A stretch of 64,000 bases of DNA. Origin: Agelas oroides. Lineage: Eukaryota; Porifera; Demospongiae; Agelasida; Agelasidae. The notes under the pieces were generated by a model that worked only from the letters and a program-made list of their open reading frames with translations, ran no database searches and was not told where the DNA came from. The position numbers and the translations under genes were made by a program. Below, piece after piece: positions 1-10,965 of this stretch. The DNA lies in contig OX422186.1 of NCBI GenBank assembly GCA_949130485.1, positions 2,149,313-2,213,312 of the forward strand. The letters are read 5' to 3'. Each line of letters opens with the position of its first letter. The first letter of the stretch is position 1.

Positions 1-328
1 GGAAACGTATGGTATATTATGGTACTCTCTAGACATCTTGCTGTCATATAAGCTTGATGCTCTTCTGACGTATTTTCAGTATTCTCTGCGTACTATTTCA
101 ACATCTGTCACCCCACATGCTGTTCTGCCAACCGTACCATAGTACCTTCTTTCGTAGTCTCACGGCCCTGCTTCTGTCCCAAAATGGCCTCAGAAGCAAT
201 CTCAGAGCATTTAATTTCCAAAGATTTCCTGGGGGAGCATGCCCCCAGACCTCCCTAGTCTTGCATGCTTATGCATGCATACACACAACCAAGTAACCCT
301 CCTTCTGAAAATCCTGGCTATGGGCCTG
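1..328 (+). repeat. Right part of a MITE with 5-bp target duplications (family F5)
   Basis: The stretch matches, by eye, the right half of the complete copies at 7629-8407 and 19292-19882: the same run from 'gctgttctgcc' through 'cctgggggagcatgccccca' to a terminal 'ctatgggcctg'. The left end lies outside the window. It is non-coding. The complete copies have inverted ends of the type CAGGCCCGTAG and 5-bp target duplications. Confidence 0.7.
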
Positions 329-950
329 GATACCATTCCATCAACTCACTCACAAAACTTGGTTTTAGCATCCCTTTAAACCTCTATACATTTATGTCAA
401 GACTTAGAACAAGTTTTCGGTGCACTTCTCTTTGGGGCAAACGTGTATGTACCCCCATTATGGGTAAACAGCTACATATTATAGTCTTTTGTTACCTACC
501 TTCATTTGGCTCAGACAAATACCAATCCATCAACTAACTCGTTTTAACATCCCTTTCCACCTCTACATTCATGACCAAGACTTAGAACAAGCATTGGGTA
601 CCCTTACTTGTAGGATGACATGTATGTACCCCCAATATGGGCAAACAGCTACATTCATGGTATTAGCCCGGAAAAAAAATGCCATGCATGTTTAAGGCAT
701 GTTACATGCACTTTAACAGCAACTTTAGGTGTCAGAAGTTTGCATGTTACATGCACTTTCCATGCATATTAACATGCAAATGCATGCATGCATATTGCAT
801 TCAAGAAACATGAATGTTACATGAACATGCATGTTACATCCAAGTTTTGGGACATTCTTTAGGCATGTTTCGTGCATGAACGTGCACAGCTATAGCTGCA
901 GCAGTGTGCGTATACTTAACAAAGATGGCAGTCTGAATTGTGGAGTTATG
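329..950. repeat. Gene-free stretch with a diverged tandem pair and ATGCAT-rich DNA
   Basis: Positions about 335-482 and 525-658 are two diverged copies of one sequence (both contain 'ccatcaact', 'gacttagaacaag', 'gtatgtaccccca' and 'aaacagctacat'). From 670 to 870 the DNA is rich in CATG/ATGCAT words. The short open frames here are not convincing genes. Confidence 0.5.
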
Positions 951-1028
951 TTTATAGCTCAGTTAGCTATATATAAATAGAGCAAGTATCCATATACGGT
1001 ACAAAAAAACATGAGCACATCACGTGCA
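951..1028 (+). repeat. Left inverted terminal repeat of DIRS-like element
   Basis: It reads 'gagcaagtatccatatacgg' in its middle, and the reverse complement of that word occurs at 4126-4199. The two arms match over about 75 bp apart from a 4-bp indel. Confidence 0.85.
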
Positions 1029-1690
1029 ATACCCAAGAGCAAATCTTCCGATTGAACTGGGGACCAGACCAGGAAAGATTAACCCTATGGGATGCAGCCT
1101 TTTATCATATACACAAGCTGGACTCCCTACCTCCAGCAGGCCGAACCCAATATTGCCATTGCAACTGGAACCTGATCACAAGCGACCCGTGGGTGCTGAA
1201 TGCAATCCAGGGTTACCAACTAGAACTGGAGCAAACCCTGTTCAAATGAGAGCTCCGCCACCACTGCAGTACAAACAGCAGGAGACGAACCTCATCCAAG
1301 AGGAAGTAGAAAAACTAATCCAGAAAGGAGCCATAGGACCCATGATGAATCCATCTCCGCAGCAGTTTGTGAGTCAGATTTTCATGGTCCCAAAGAAAGA
1401 TGGAACCCACAGGCCGATGATAAATCTGAAAGCTCTAACAAATTCGTAAAACGTCAGCATTTCAAGATGGAGGGGCCACAGCTGATCAAGGATCTCCTGC
1501 AAAAAGAGGACTGGATGGTAATAGTAGACCTCAAAGACACATATCTATCCATACCTATCACATCAGCTCAGTGGAACCTACTAAGGTTCAAGTGGCAGGA
1601 CCAAACATACGAATTCTGCTGTCTTCCGTTCAGGCTCAACAGTAGTGCCTCGTGCCAACATAGGAGATACAATTTCTTGGACTGATAGTG
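1024..1690 (+). pseudogene. DIRS reverse transcriptase (broken)
   Basis: Two blocks in different frames. The first (to 1449) ends in the conserved 'FMVPKKDGTHRPMINLKAL'. The second (1467-1685) carries 'DWMVIVDLKDTYLSIPI' and 'LLRFKWQDQTYEFCCLPF', which are the RT palm start and the strand that follows. A stop separates the blocks, and the FADD/YIDD-type catalytic box is not visible downstream, so the RT is incomplete. This belongs to the DIRS RT type, where the palm motif is typically VDLKDAY. Confidence 0.85.
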
Positions 1691-1813
1691 AACTTGGTGA
1701 CCATGAAACTGCCTCTTCCCCCAGGAAAAATGAAAGCACTGACCAAAAAATGTCGGCAAGTACTCCAACATCAGCATCAGTTCGAGAGCTAGCTATCCAG
1801 GGTTATTGGACAG

Positions 1814-2383
1814 ATGACAGCATCAACACTGGCTGTACTTTCTGCACCCCTACATTACCGAAACTTGCAGAGGCTGAAGAACGGGGGCCTAAGGCACATC
1901 CAGTCGTACAAGACAGTGGTTCCTCTGGACGTAGCAGCCAAAGAGGAGCTACAGTGGTGGTACCAGCATCTACAGGAGTGGAACGGGAAGCCAATAGCAA
2001 TGACGGATCCGGACATGGTGATCGAAACTGATGCATCCCTTCTGGGCTGGGAGGCACGTTGTGCAGACATCCAGACTGGTGGACTGTGGTCGGACGAGGA
2101 GCGCATGAAGCATATCAATTGTCTAGAGCTACCAGGAGGAGCATTTGCAGTAAAAGCTCTCAGGAAAGCAAGCAAAGATATCCACATTCAACTCAGAATT
2201 GACAATACAACAGCTATATCGTACATCAACAAAATGGGGGGAACACATTCACATACACTTGCAAAGATGGCATGCAGCCTTCGGCAATGGTGCCTAGGAA
2301 GGGGAATTGTGCTATCAGCGGAGCATCTGCCAGGGTCACAGAATGTGATTGCAGACAGGGAGTCCCAAACTTTCCACTCTTGA
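1814..2383 (+). pseudogene. DIRS RNase H domain
   Basis: An open block of 189 codons with the RNase H signatures 'IETDASLLGWEA', 'NCLELPGGAFAVKAL', 'LRIDNTTAISYINKMGG' and 'LSAEHLPGSQNVIAD'. The first Asp and the Glu and Asp that follow are in the expected order. It is in a different frame from the RT and follows it directly, as in DIRS elements. It ends in a stop where intact elements read on. Confidence 0.85.
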
Positions 2384-2582
2384 GCAGCTACACAAGACAG
2401 TGTTCCAAACTATTCTAACCCTACTAGGTCAGTGCCAAGTAGACCTTTTTGCTACACGTTTAAACCACCAACTTCCCCAGTATGTAAGCTGGTGGCCAGA
2501 CCCATTTGCCATGGCTACGGATGCATTCCAAGTCCGCTGGACAAACCTGAAAGGTTACCCTTTCCTCCCTTTTCCCTGGTAG
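2349..2582 (+). pseudogene. DIRS region between RNase H and recombinase
   Basis: The frame contains 'VDLFATRLNHQLPQYVSWWP' followed by 'FPPF'-like endings ('YPFLPFPW'). This is the conserved region that follows RNase H in DIRS elements, where many families carry a DNA-methyltransferase-like module. Only the first part is recognisable here. Confidence 0.65.
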
Positions 2583-2586
2583 GCAG

Positions 2587-3755
2587 GTGCCTACAGAAAG
2601 TGAGACAGGAGCAAAGTACCCTGATCGTCATAGCCCTGGTCTGGCCGGCACAGGTGTGGTACCCCCTCCTTCTGGAACTGCTAGTCCAGCATCCGGTGTT
2701 GCTCCCAAGCCACCGATACCTCCTCAGGGATCCCTTCGGGAAGCTACAAATGATGGGACAACTTCAACTAGCCACCTGGAAAGTCTCAGGAATAACCACT
2801 TGGCAGACGGAATTTCAAGCAGGTCTTCCAGACTCATCCTTGCTGGATGGAGCAAAGGCACAAACGTTGCCTACCAATCAGCTTGGAAAAAATGGGTTAG
2901 CTGGTGTTCTGAACAACATTTTCATGTAATGTGAGACCTTTTCTAGATTTTTGGCATCCCTTTATGAAAAGGGGCTACAACACACGACTATCAATACAAT
3001 CCGTTCAGCTGTGTCAATGACTCATGACAGGGTAGAAGGACAATACCCGATGATCACCAGACTCCTCAAGGGAGTATGACCACCACAACCTAGAGACCTG
3101 GGATGTGGATATGGTGGTTCGATTCATTCTATCCCTGGAGGACAACTCAGCACTTACTCTGAAGACACTCAGTCAGAAACTAGCACTGCTTCTTAAACTT
3201 GTAGAAGCAAGCCGATCCTCCGAGCTGCAAGCTTTGGACCTGCGATTCAGGGTCTGTAAGCCCAAAGGAGTACTGTTTCGACTGTCATCGCTGACTAAGA
3301 AGCGAACAACAGGGGCAGCACCAAAGGAGGTATTATTTTTTTGCGGCTTATCTGCATGATGTCAAGATTTGTGCAGTGCAGTGTCTCGGGGAATATGAGA
3401 AGTTGAGAACTGTACAGCCAAGTTTAGGGTGGCAAAGACGGACTCTCCAAATTCTATTTTCTTCTCAAACATCCATCCACACAAACTGATTTCATCTCAA
3501 AGGATTGCAAATTGGATAAAAGACCTGTTCTCACAAGCTGGAGTGGATGTATCAATTTTCAAAGCTCACTCTGTAAGAGGAGCTTCAGCTACAGCGGCTT
3601 TTAACAAGGGGGTTATGATTGAGAATATCCTCCAAGTTGCTGATTGGTGTACTGACTCCACTTTTCAGCAGTTCTATTACCATGCAACCAAGTCATTCTG
3701 CCGTCTGTGGTCAGAAGGTGTTACAACCAGCGAGCTCGGAGAACCCAAAGGGTGA
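2587..3755 (+). pseudogene. DIRS tyrosine recombinase (broken)
   Basis: The amino-terminal core-binding part is seen in 2587-2934 ('LILAGWSKGTNVAYQSAWKK'), the middle in 3105-3359 ('EASRSSELQALDLRF', whose Arg fits the first catalytic Arg), and the carboxy-terminal part in 3429-3755 ('KAHSVRGASATAAFNKGV' with the HxxR box and 'FQQFYYHATKSF' with the expected Tyr). At least two frame breaks divide it. Tyrosine recombinases join the circular cDNA of DIRS elements into the genome. Confidence 0.85.
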
Positions 3756-3886
3756 GCTGCTGGAGTCCTGTTAAAATTCATGGTACACTGGGTAGCTACT
3801 ATTATAATCAGCTTGGTAATGTTCAATTGCTGCATGTTGATAGCTTTAAACTCTACCAGTGTCACATGCAGCGAATCTCACGAAAT

Positions 3887-4314
3887 ATGATTACCAATTT
3901 GGTGAGGGCCCTGTAGGGGTCTGAAACCGAGTTGGAATTATATGAGTGACCTGAGCAAATGTGACACTGCCCTCCCACCCACCCCTACAGGTACTGAATG
4001 AGAGGTGTGGTGAACACATAGCTACCCAGGGACTGAAACGTTTGATGATTTTTTCTTGTTTGTTTGTTTTTTTTTGTTATTTTTTTGTTATTCAAAAAAG
4101 AAAGCTGACTGTGTTTTTGGCAGGATGCACATGATGTGCTCATGTTTTATTGTACCGTATATGGATACTTGCTCTATTTATATATAACTGAGCTATAAAT
4201 GTGCTGTTGTGCAATGCAAGGATGAAGGTTTTACCAGTGTCACATTTGATCATCTCACTCATATAATTCCAACTTGGTTTCAGGCCCCTACAGGGCCCTC
4301 ACCAAATTGGTAAT
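3887..4314. repeat. 84-bp-arm inverted repeat enclosing the DIRS right terminal repeat
   Basis: Arms 3887-3970 and 4228-4314 are nearly perfect reverse complements (shared words 'taccaatttggtgagggccc' and 'gttggaattatatgagtga'). The DIRS right terminal repeat (4126-4199) lies in the loop. It could be the element's internal complementary region pairing with its true end, or a foldback MITE. Confidence 0.7.
4126..4199 (-). repeat. Right inverted terminal repeat of DIRS-like element
   Basis: Reverse complement of 951-1028, including the word read as 'ccgtatatggatacttgctc' on the plus strand. Confidence 0.85.
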
Positions 4315-4578
4315 TCTGTTTTTCTACAAAATAAAGGAAAGAAAAGAGACTTCTATCACTAGTCAAATAAATTTCAAAATGTGCATTTTCAACTTACATG
4401 TGGCCCTGGCTTGATTGCTTCTTGCTCCAGTTCTAAATCACTACAGATTTGGGAGTAGGAGTAGTTTCCAGCCTTCTGGGGCTTCAGCTCAACCACATCA
4501 GTATACTCTCAGAGGGTTGGGAACTAGGCAATAGAGGCTTCTGCATGGAAGTAATGATTGTTTGAGGATATAAAATAT

Positions 4579-4834
4579 CAAGAGTGCATAAGAATGGGCG
4601 GCTTGAGTAAGAGTGTGTAACTCCAATAGAAGCCAGTAGTCCGGTCAATACCGTACTAAAAATAGAACACCTGGTCACGTGCTTAGCAACAATGGCTTAT
4701 GTTTACGTATGCGCACGCTGGATGCATGCGTGGTACGTGTTACTATTTTTAGTACAGGCGGTAATTTCTGACCGGTTTCTAATTCTACGAAGTTACACGC
4801 TCTTACTCAAGCCGCCCGTTCTTATGCGCTCTTG
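4579..4834. mobile_element. 256-bp foldback MITE, copy 1 (ends CAAGAGTGCATAAG)
   Basis: The two ends are long reverse complements of each other ('caagagtgcataagaatggg' against the right end). The 7 bases 'aaaatat' flank both sides (4572-4578 and 4835-4841), read as the target duplication. A second copy of the family is at 36889-37142. It has no coding capacity, so it is a non-autonomous DNA transposon of unassigned superfamily. Confidence 0.8.
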
Positions 4835-4841
4835 AAAATAT

Positions 4842-5240
4842 TAATAGATTCATTGCATACATGTTCCAGTTCCAGCTGTCAATGAGTATGAGTGCATGGT
4901 AATAATAATGCTCACTCATTTTTTATCTAAAACCAATCAGCCTTGTGACTAGATAGAAGGACTAGATTAGTTAATTAAAGCACACAGCTAGGTGTACTTT
5001 TAGCATTTCTTTTCTAGTTTTTTTTTGTTTGTTTTACAGAATATTGGTACAACGTATGCTATTCTTTGTAGTTATATACCTTTTTCAGACCAATCTGTTT
5101 CTTCACCCACTCATTATCTTCAATATTTCGTCTCCTCATCAGAAAGTCATATTTCTGTTGTCAAAACAATTTTACAGATCATACAGCATGCATATACATT
5201 ACCAACAAATGTTTAGTAGACAGTGGCGAAAAAAGACATT
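4842..5240. other. AT-rich spacer, nothing recognised
   Basis: T-rich and A-rich DNA with only short chance frames. Confidence 0.4.
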
Positions 5241-5244
5241 GAGA

Positions 5245-5312
5245 TCCAGCCAGGATTCGAACCTGGGTCCTCTGAATTCCAGTCAGATGCTCTCACCAAC
5301 TGAGTTCTGGCA
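5245..5312 (-). ncRNA. tRNA-like sequence (tRNA pseudogene or SINE head)
   Basis: On the minus strand one reads a D-arm/A-box-like 'CTCAGTTGGTGAGAGCATC', an anticodon-like stem TCTGA/TCAGA with a 7-base loop whose middle is GGA, and a T-arm/B-box 'CCAGGTTCGAATCCTGG'. The acceptor stem pairs for only about four bases, so this is not a functional tRNA as it stands. A GGA anticodon would be serine, but serine tRNAs have a long variable arm that is missing here. It is best read as a tRNA-derived relic. Confidence 0.5.
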
Positions 5313-5333
5313 TTGGAGCAGAGGATAGGGTAT

Positions 5334-5428
5334 CTTCCCACTTCATCAATTCCCACTTTGTCAATTCCCACTTAGTCAACATTGACCAAATGGGAATTGA
5401 CGAAGTGGGAAGTTGAAAAAGTGGGAAG
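5334..5428. repeat. Short palindrome of TTCCCACTTNGTCAA words
   Basis: Repeated 'tcaattcccacttTGtcaa' words run into their reverse complements ('tgggaattgacgaagtggga'), giving a hairpin of about 95 bp. A related fragment recurs at about 5658-5700. Confidence 0.6.
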
Positions 5429-5748
5429 ATTTGCCATTTAATATACTTCTACTTGAGAACACCTGATTGGTTCCCAACATTACCTCAAACACGAGAAGAG
5501 ATTGACTACTGACCTGATATACTGTTGGTGTTGCATGCAACTTTATGTAGCTTTGTATAACTTTCGCCTGTACAGTATAGCTATATGGATGTGTAATCAC
5601 CTTTCTAATTCATGTAAACCAACCAATCTTTTTGCAATGTACTTTATCAACTGTCACATTGTCAATTCCCACTTTGTCAACATTGACCAAATGGGAATCA
5701 CAAGCTCAGACAGGATTTTGTGTGCATCCACCATTCCCTTAATCTGCA

Positions 5749-6271
5749 CAGTGGCGTAGCTACACCCGGGCCCATACGGGCCCAGGCCCTGGTGAATTTC
5801 TGAGTGCCCTGGTAAATCATGTGAGGTCAACTTACCTGTAGCCACGAATGGGCCTGGTAGGGCCATGCCCGACCACTCGAAAATCAAGCTTTACCTTATA
5901 ATAGTTCTTGCTTTCAAGTAGCTAATATAGTTAGTAGTTGCCAGTTCTGCACGGACCGGTGCCGTGCTGTGTCAGCAACTTGCACGACTCAATGCTTTCA
6001 CGTGAGATCGAGAAGGATCGATCCCACGTGCGCACACAAAATGGCCATGTAAAGACTGATATACTGACCTGAGATAGCTATTTTGAAAGCAAGTGGATCT
6101 GGCAATGAAGCGTCGACTCAAACGTGTATGGGTGTCTATACGTGTTTTCTATGCAAAATGAAGTGCCAATAGTCTCAGAGCTTCCGCACTTCGCGCGGGA
6201 GGGGGACACTCCCGCACCCACCCCCCTGGTGCATGGGCCCGACCACTCTTCAAATCCTAGCTACGCCACTG
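5749..6271. mobile_element. hAT-type MITE (523 bp) with perfect 8-bp target duplication
   Basis: Ends are CAGTGGCGTAGCTA and its reverse complement TAGCTACGCCACTG. The 8 bases 'aatctgca' occur immediately left (5741-5748) and right (6272-6279). 8-bp duplications and CAG-beginning ends are known features of the hAT superfamily. There is no transposase, so it is non-autonomous. Confidence 0.88.
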
Positions 6272-6470
6272 AATCTGCAACAGGTAGCTAGGACTTCCTG
6301 AGTTTAGCAATGTCTCCATCAGATAGCTTAGTCATAGCCTCGCAAAACACGATGTAGAGAGCTACGATACCCCGTTCGCATTTAACGGTACGCCCACTTT
6401 GTTAGCAACATGACATTACGATTACGTGAAAATTAAAATCCTATGCCTTAACCCTGTGTCATAGCTACAA

Positions 6471-6878
6471 GGCGCGGGCGTATTTTTATTTTTATTTTTT
6501 TTGGACGCACTTTCGACTTAGTCTCTGGATGGCAATGCATCTGCGCATGCACCTTGCCGCACACCCTCTGTGTGCTTGAGAAGGGCGTGTTGAGCGAGCA
6601 AAACGACTGCCAGGAAGACTGTGGTTGTACAGATACTTTCCAGTCTTGTTCACACTGAAAGTACACTGTAATTATAGGCTGAAGTTCCTTGTTGTTTAAA
6701 ATCACCTGAGGAATAGCTCTTTTTACAACCACAGTCTTCCTGACAGTCGATCATACTCAACACGCCCTTCTCAAATGTCTAAGTACACAGAGGGTGTGGC
6801 ACGGCGCATGCGCAGATACATTGCCATCCAGAGACTAAGTCGAAAGTGCGTTCAAAAAAAAAATACGCCCGGCGCGGA
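6471..6878. repeat. Foldback element of about 400 bp
   Basis: The left part ('gactttagtctctgg'-like words around 6510-6600 and 'ggcgcgggcgtattttt') is mirrored by the right part at 6725-6878 ('agagactaagtcgaaagtgc', then 'aaatacgcccggcgcgg'). The arms are about 150 bp with small differences around a short loop. No clear target duplication was found. Confidence 0.7.
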
Positions 6879-7628
6879 CTAAGTAAGCTACGGCTCAATG
6901 TTCTTGTCGCGTCTCAATGTCGCATCTCAATGTTCTTGTCGCGTCAGTACGTAAAAATTGTGCAATGCGTGTGAGAGGGAGTTATGTGTGAAATGTGTAT
7001 GTCGCGCAATGCGTGAGAGTTGAGAACTCCGGTGGTCTGTAGTACAAGTTAATTCGCATGCAAACATGGACAGTGACGTCATGCAAATTACGTACTAGCT
7101 TCAGAATTGGTGTCGTTGATTTTCCGCCGCGAAGCTAATAAAGTCACGAACCGCGTCAATTCGCTGACACCTGCCGCTGGCGATACGACTGATATTGCAA
7201 CATTCGTCTTGGCCTGCCTTGTAATCTGCGCATGAACTCATCTGCAGTGTAAGTTAATAAATTACGTAGCACGTAGCGAGCACGTTCGGCTGTATACCGT
7301 ATCAGCATGCAATTGTAATCCACCATACAAATTAAGTTTCTCAGTATAAACAGGACCAAGCGCATACAGTGATGGAATCCTCCAAAAAAACTAACCAAAC
7401 AAGATGGGCATGACACCACAATGCCTTCACGCTATTTCTACACCTTGTGCCATTTTTCTAACCATGTCTTTGTTTGATAGACAGAAGAATTGTCTCGTAT
7501 GTGCATGGAGGGCTGTGGAATAAGCAGTGCCGTGTGTGTCTCGCGTAGCCACATCCCGTTCCGCAAGAGAAGGGAGGGGTCTGCTAACTTCTTTTACAGT
7601 ACTGGTATCGCAACTTCAATAGGAAATT
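6879..7628. other. Spacer, no gene recognised
   Basis: Contains the short reiterated 'tcaatgttcttgtcgcgtc' (twice near 6897-6950) and no coding frame with recognisable content. Confidence 0.4.
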
Positions 7629-8407
7629 CAGACCCGTAGGCATTTCATTTACCCGTTCGCTCGAACCCTCCTTTTGGCCTCAAAAGATTTTATACAGCGC
7701 CCAGCTATACATTTTAAGTGTCCTACCACTTGTAATTGGTCCGCTAGCTTCGCTGCCATTGAGAATCACCGCTGTCCAAGCTACAGCTATGCATCCCGTT
7801 TGTTCATGGAGGACCAGCGCGGAACGCGGTTTACGCCGCTGCGATGAAAGACGCGCGTAATTATGTGCGTAAATATATCGCTTTTTCAGGCGCTCGGAAG
7901 TTCACCAGTTCAGTCCAGTTGTCCTTCTAGTGAGTCACCGCCAGCAATGAAGCAGCAACTGAGCAGGCTGGAGTTAAACCATCTTTCTGAAAACGCATCA
8001 TGGAAGTGTATACATGGTATATATTGGTAGTCTATAGACATCTTGCTGTCGTATAAGCTTGATGCTCTTCTGACATATTTTCAGTATTCTCTGCATACTA
8101 TTTCACCATCCATCACCCCACCTGCTGTTCTTCCAACTATAGTACTTTCTTTCGTGGAAATTCAATGTCAGCTGGCTTAACAAATGCATATATATGGACA
8201 GCCAAAAATATGATGCAATACTCTGTGAGCTATGTAGCTGTACGGCTCTGCTTCTGTCCCAAAATGGTCTCAGAAGCCATCTCAGAGCATCTAATTTCTA
8301 AATATTTCCTGGGGGAGCATGCCCCCAGACTTGCATGCTCATGTATGCATACATACACATCAGACACCCATGTAACCCCCCTTCTGAAAATCCTGGCTAC
8401 GGGCCTG
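7629..8407 (+). mobile_element. F5-family MITE, complete copy (779 bp)
   Basis: It begins CAGACCCGTAGG and ends CTACGGGCCTG. The 5 bases 'aaatt' flank it on both sides (7624-7628 and 8408-8412). It is alignable by eye to 19292-19882 ('ttcgctcgaaccc', 'gattttata', 'ttgagaatcaccgc', then 'cctgggggagcatgccccca'). It has no transposase. 5-bp duplications occur in the hAT5 and Transib groups, and the ends fit hAT-like better. Confidence 0.85.
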
Positions 8408-8412
8408 AAATT

Positions 8413-10500
8413 ACAAGGTGTGGATGAACTGTGAAACTACGAGCAGCTGCTTTGTCGGTCTTCGCACGGTAATTATGCAGCCTTAGCGCTTACGCATTGC
8501 GGTAAATGAAATTCCTGCGCACCAAGCAGCTGTAACGGGAGTTACCAGACCCCTTCCCTCTCTTGCGGTGTGGCACGCGAGACTAGGGTGTGTAGTGCAC
8601 GTTGCTGTGCATGGAGGGTGGGTTATGTTGTAACAGCAGCAATTTGTTGCTTTTCAGCATGGTAAATATGGGACGGGCGCGGAGCGCGAGGCGTACACGA
8701 GCCTAGAACGAGAGGCGGCAAGATGCCCACAGCTAGTGGTATGCTCGCGAGCTTCAGCGGTGAGAGGAGAGGTAGCGTGGCACTTGCGCTAAGTAGCTGG
8801 CATGTCCATAGTCACTGCGGGCGTTCCACACTTTAACTGTAGACAGCCGACTTAAGTAATATTCGGATGAACCTTCTTAAGGAGATCACTGGTGACTGTG
8901 GAAAGAAAACTTTGATACAGGGCTGAACATGGGACAAGAGTACCAGAAGGGAAGAGTGGAGGAACTGCAGTATGGTGCTTACTGTAGTACAGTAAAGATG
9001 TCAAAGCGATGAGCTGATGCTCAGCAGGAGAAAAATATTTAAGGTGGAAGCTCCTACCATAAGTCAATCCGGCCAGGGACTTGGTTTCTAAAGTTTTTCC
9101 TACCTACATTTTTGGACATTTATGGCAGTCGATGCTGTAGATGAGGCTGATGCTTTTACAGGTGAAGGTGGAAAGGTGAGACACCATGGTTTTACTCTGT
9201 TGAGGTAGTGTCAGTCAGCAGAGAGCTAGTTAGAAAGTGCCTTCTTTGTCTGAAACAGAGCTGTGGAGTAGAGAAGAGTTGTTGAGATTTTATAAGAAAA
9301 GTCCCAGAGTTCGATAGAGGTGAGTAAGTGAGGGGTAGGGAGAGGTTGGATGTAAGGGAATATGGAACTGTGGAGAGCTAGGAGTGGGTCAACAAAACGT
9401 TTAGGGTGACCCCCTACTGAGTAACTGGTGCCTGAAAGTTGAGATTGTCCTTTCCATAGTTAGCTATCCTGGCTAGAATTGAACCTAAGGAACTGAATGG
9501 CCTTATCCTTCACCAGCCAAAAGTAATAAATGTTGAAAAGTAAAAGTACAAGTGTGACGGTGTCCAGGGCCGTAGCTATCGTATTTGAAGTGGTCAGGTT
9601 ACTAGTTTATGCGTAAGCTCTCAAGAGCTAGGGGGATCTGGGGGCATGCCCCTCTCAGAATTTTTTTTTTTAGTTCAGAGGCTATGAGGTTGCATTTATG
9701 GGCCAAAACGATGCTTCTCACAGGCCAGACGACAGACTTCCACATGCATGAATAGCTACCTTTCCTTCCCATTGTGGCGATCTGGTGGCAATCATGAATC
9801 GAGTCGTCAGTGATGTGGAAAGGTAAGACAACATGGGTGATTGTACGGTTTTAAGCTTCCCGCTACTGTCGCAAGCCACACCCTTCACAGATGAGGCTTG
9901 CGAGACTAATCGTTCGCTTGGAGAAAGACTCGGAAAAGATTCTTTGGCGCTCTTCTCGCATATTTCAACATGTCACCTGCCAACACACACCGTGAACGCG
10001 TGAGCCTTGCGGGGGGCGTTCGCCGGGCAATGGTGCTAATTAGCGACGCTATCATGCCATGAGTGAGGTGGTCCGGTTGAAACCGGACTAATCTGACCGT
10101 CGACTACAGCCCTCACTGACTCAGAGTCTTACAAGCCCGCCTGCTTTACAACTGTTCAGTCTACTTGTGGTAACAAACTAGCTAGCACCACCTGTGATGG
10201 TCTTTGTTCCTGAGCCCTTTTGCATCAATGCTCATACAAACTGAGAAGCGACTGAAAGAAAGTTGCACAGGTATTTCTGTGCTTGTGTATTTTGGAAAGA
10301 TAAAAAAGTTCGAAGTATACTAGCTACTAGGCTCCTCACCATCATTTTCAATGCTGAAGGATCTACTGAGTGCAGGTAGGAGTGGGCTAACTTGGCTTAG
10401 GTCTTCTTTACATTCATTGTAAAATTTGAGGGAAATGGTTACAAACATATACACACAAATGTGCAAGTGTGCATGTGGTGCTCCCTCAGGCTGGCCTTAA
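8413..10500. other. Gene-free region with one transposon end
   Basis: No gene was recognised. At about 9568 a 'cagggccgtagctatcg' start followed by 'gggggatctgggggcatgcc' resembles the CAG-beginning MITEs of this window, but no matching right end was found. GC-rich unstructured DNA lies around 8640-8820 and 9900-10080. Confidence 0.4.
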
Positions 10501-10504
10501 TACC

Positions 10505-10965
10505 AAAGTTGAATGTTCATGTACGAATCAAGTCTTTTAAACACCTGCTTTAGCCTCTTAGACTAGTTCTCATGCTAATTTTTGTTCTGGTACATGTGTT
10601 TCATGTTGAATGTTCATGTACGAGTCAAGTCTTTGAACACCTGCTTTAGTCTCTAGTTCTCATGCTAATTTTTGTTCTGGTACATGTGTTTTATGTTGAA
10701 TGTTCATGTACGAGTCCAGTTTTTGAACACTTGCTTTAGCCTCTAGTTCTCAATCCAATTTTTGTTCTGGTGCATGTGTTTTATGTTGAATGTTCATGTA
10801 TGAGTCCAGTTTTTGAACACTTGCTTTAGCCTCTAGTTCTCATGCTAATTTTTGTTCTGGTACATGTGTTTCATGTTGAATGTTCATGTACGAGTCCAGT
10901 TTTTGAACACTTGCTTTAGCCTATAGTTCTCATGCTAATTTTTGTTCTGGTACGTGTGTTTCATG
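10505..10965 (+). repeat. About 89-bp tandem repeat, five units
   Basis: Units starting 'gttgaatgttcatgta' recur at about 10508, 10605, 10695, 10785 and 10875, each running through 'tttttgttctggtacatgtg'. The first unit carries a roughly 9-bp insertion. No coding content. Confidence 0.85.

Larger units (their letters stand above)
951..4199 (+). mobile_element. Degraded DIRS-like tyrosine-recombinase retrotransposon
   Basis: Inverted terminal repeats of about 75 bp (951-1028 and 4126-4199, differing by a 4-bp indel and a few bases) bound a region whose broken frames read, in order, reverse transcriptase, RNase H, a further DIRS-conserved region and a tyrosine recombinase. That order and the inverted ends are typical of DIRS elements, which integrate with a tyrosine recombinase instead of a DDE integrase. 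No gag is recognisable, and stops or frameshifts separate every block, so the copy is dead. Arms of a further inverted repeat (3887-3970 and 4228-4314) surround the right terminal repeat, so the true right end might be nearer 4314. Confidence 0.85.

Noticed and set aside
5245..5312. Functional tRNA-Ser (GGA)
   Set aside because: Acceptor stem does not pair and the long variable arm of serine tRNAs is missing.
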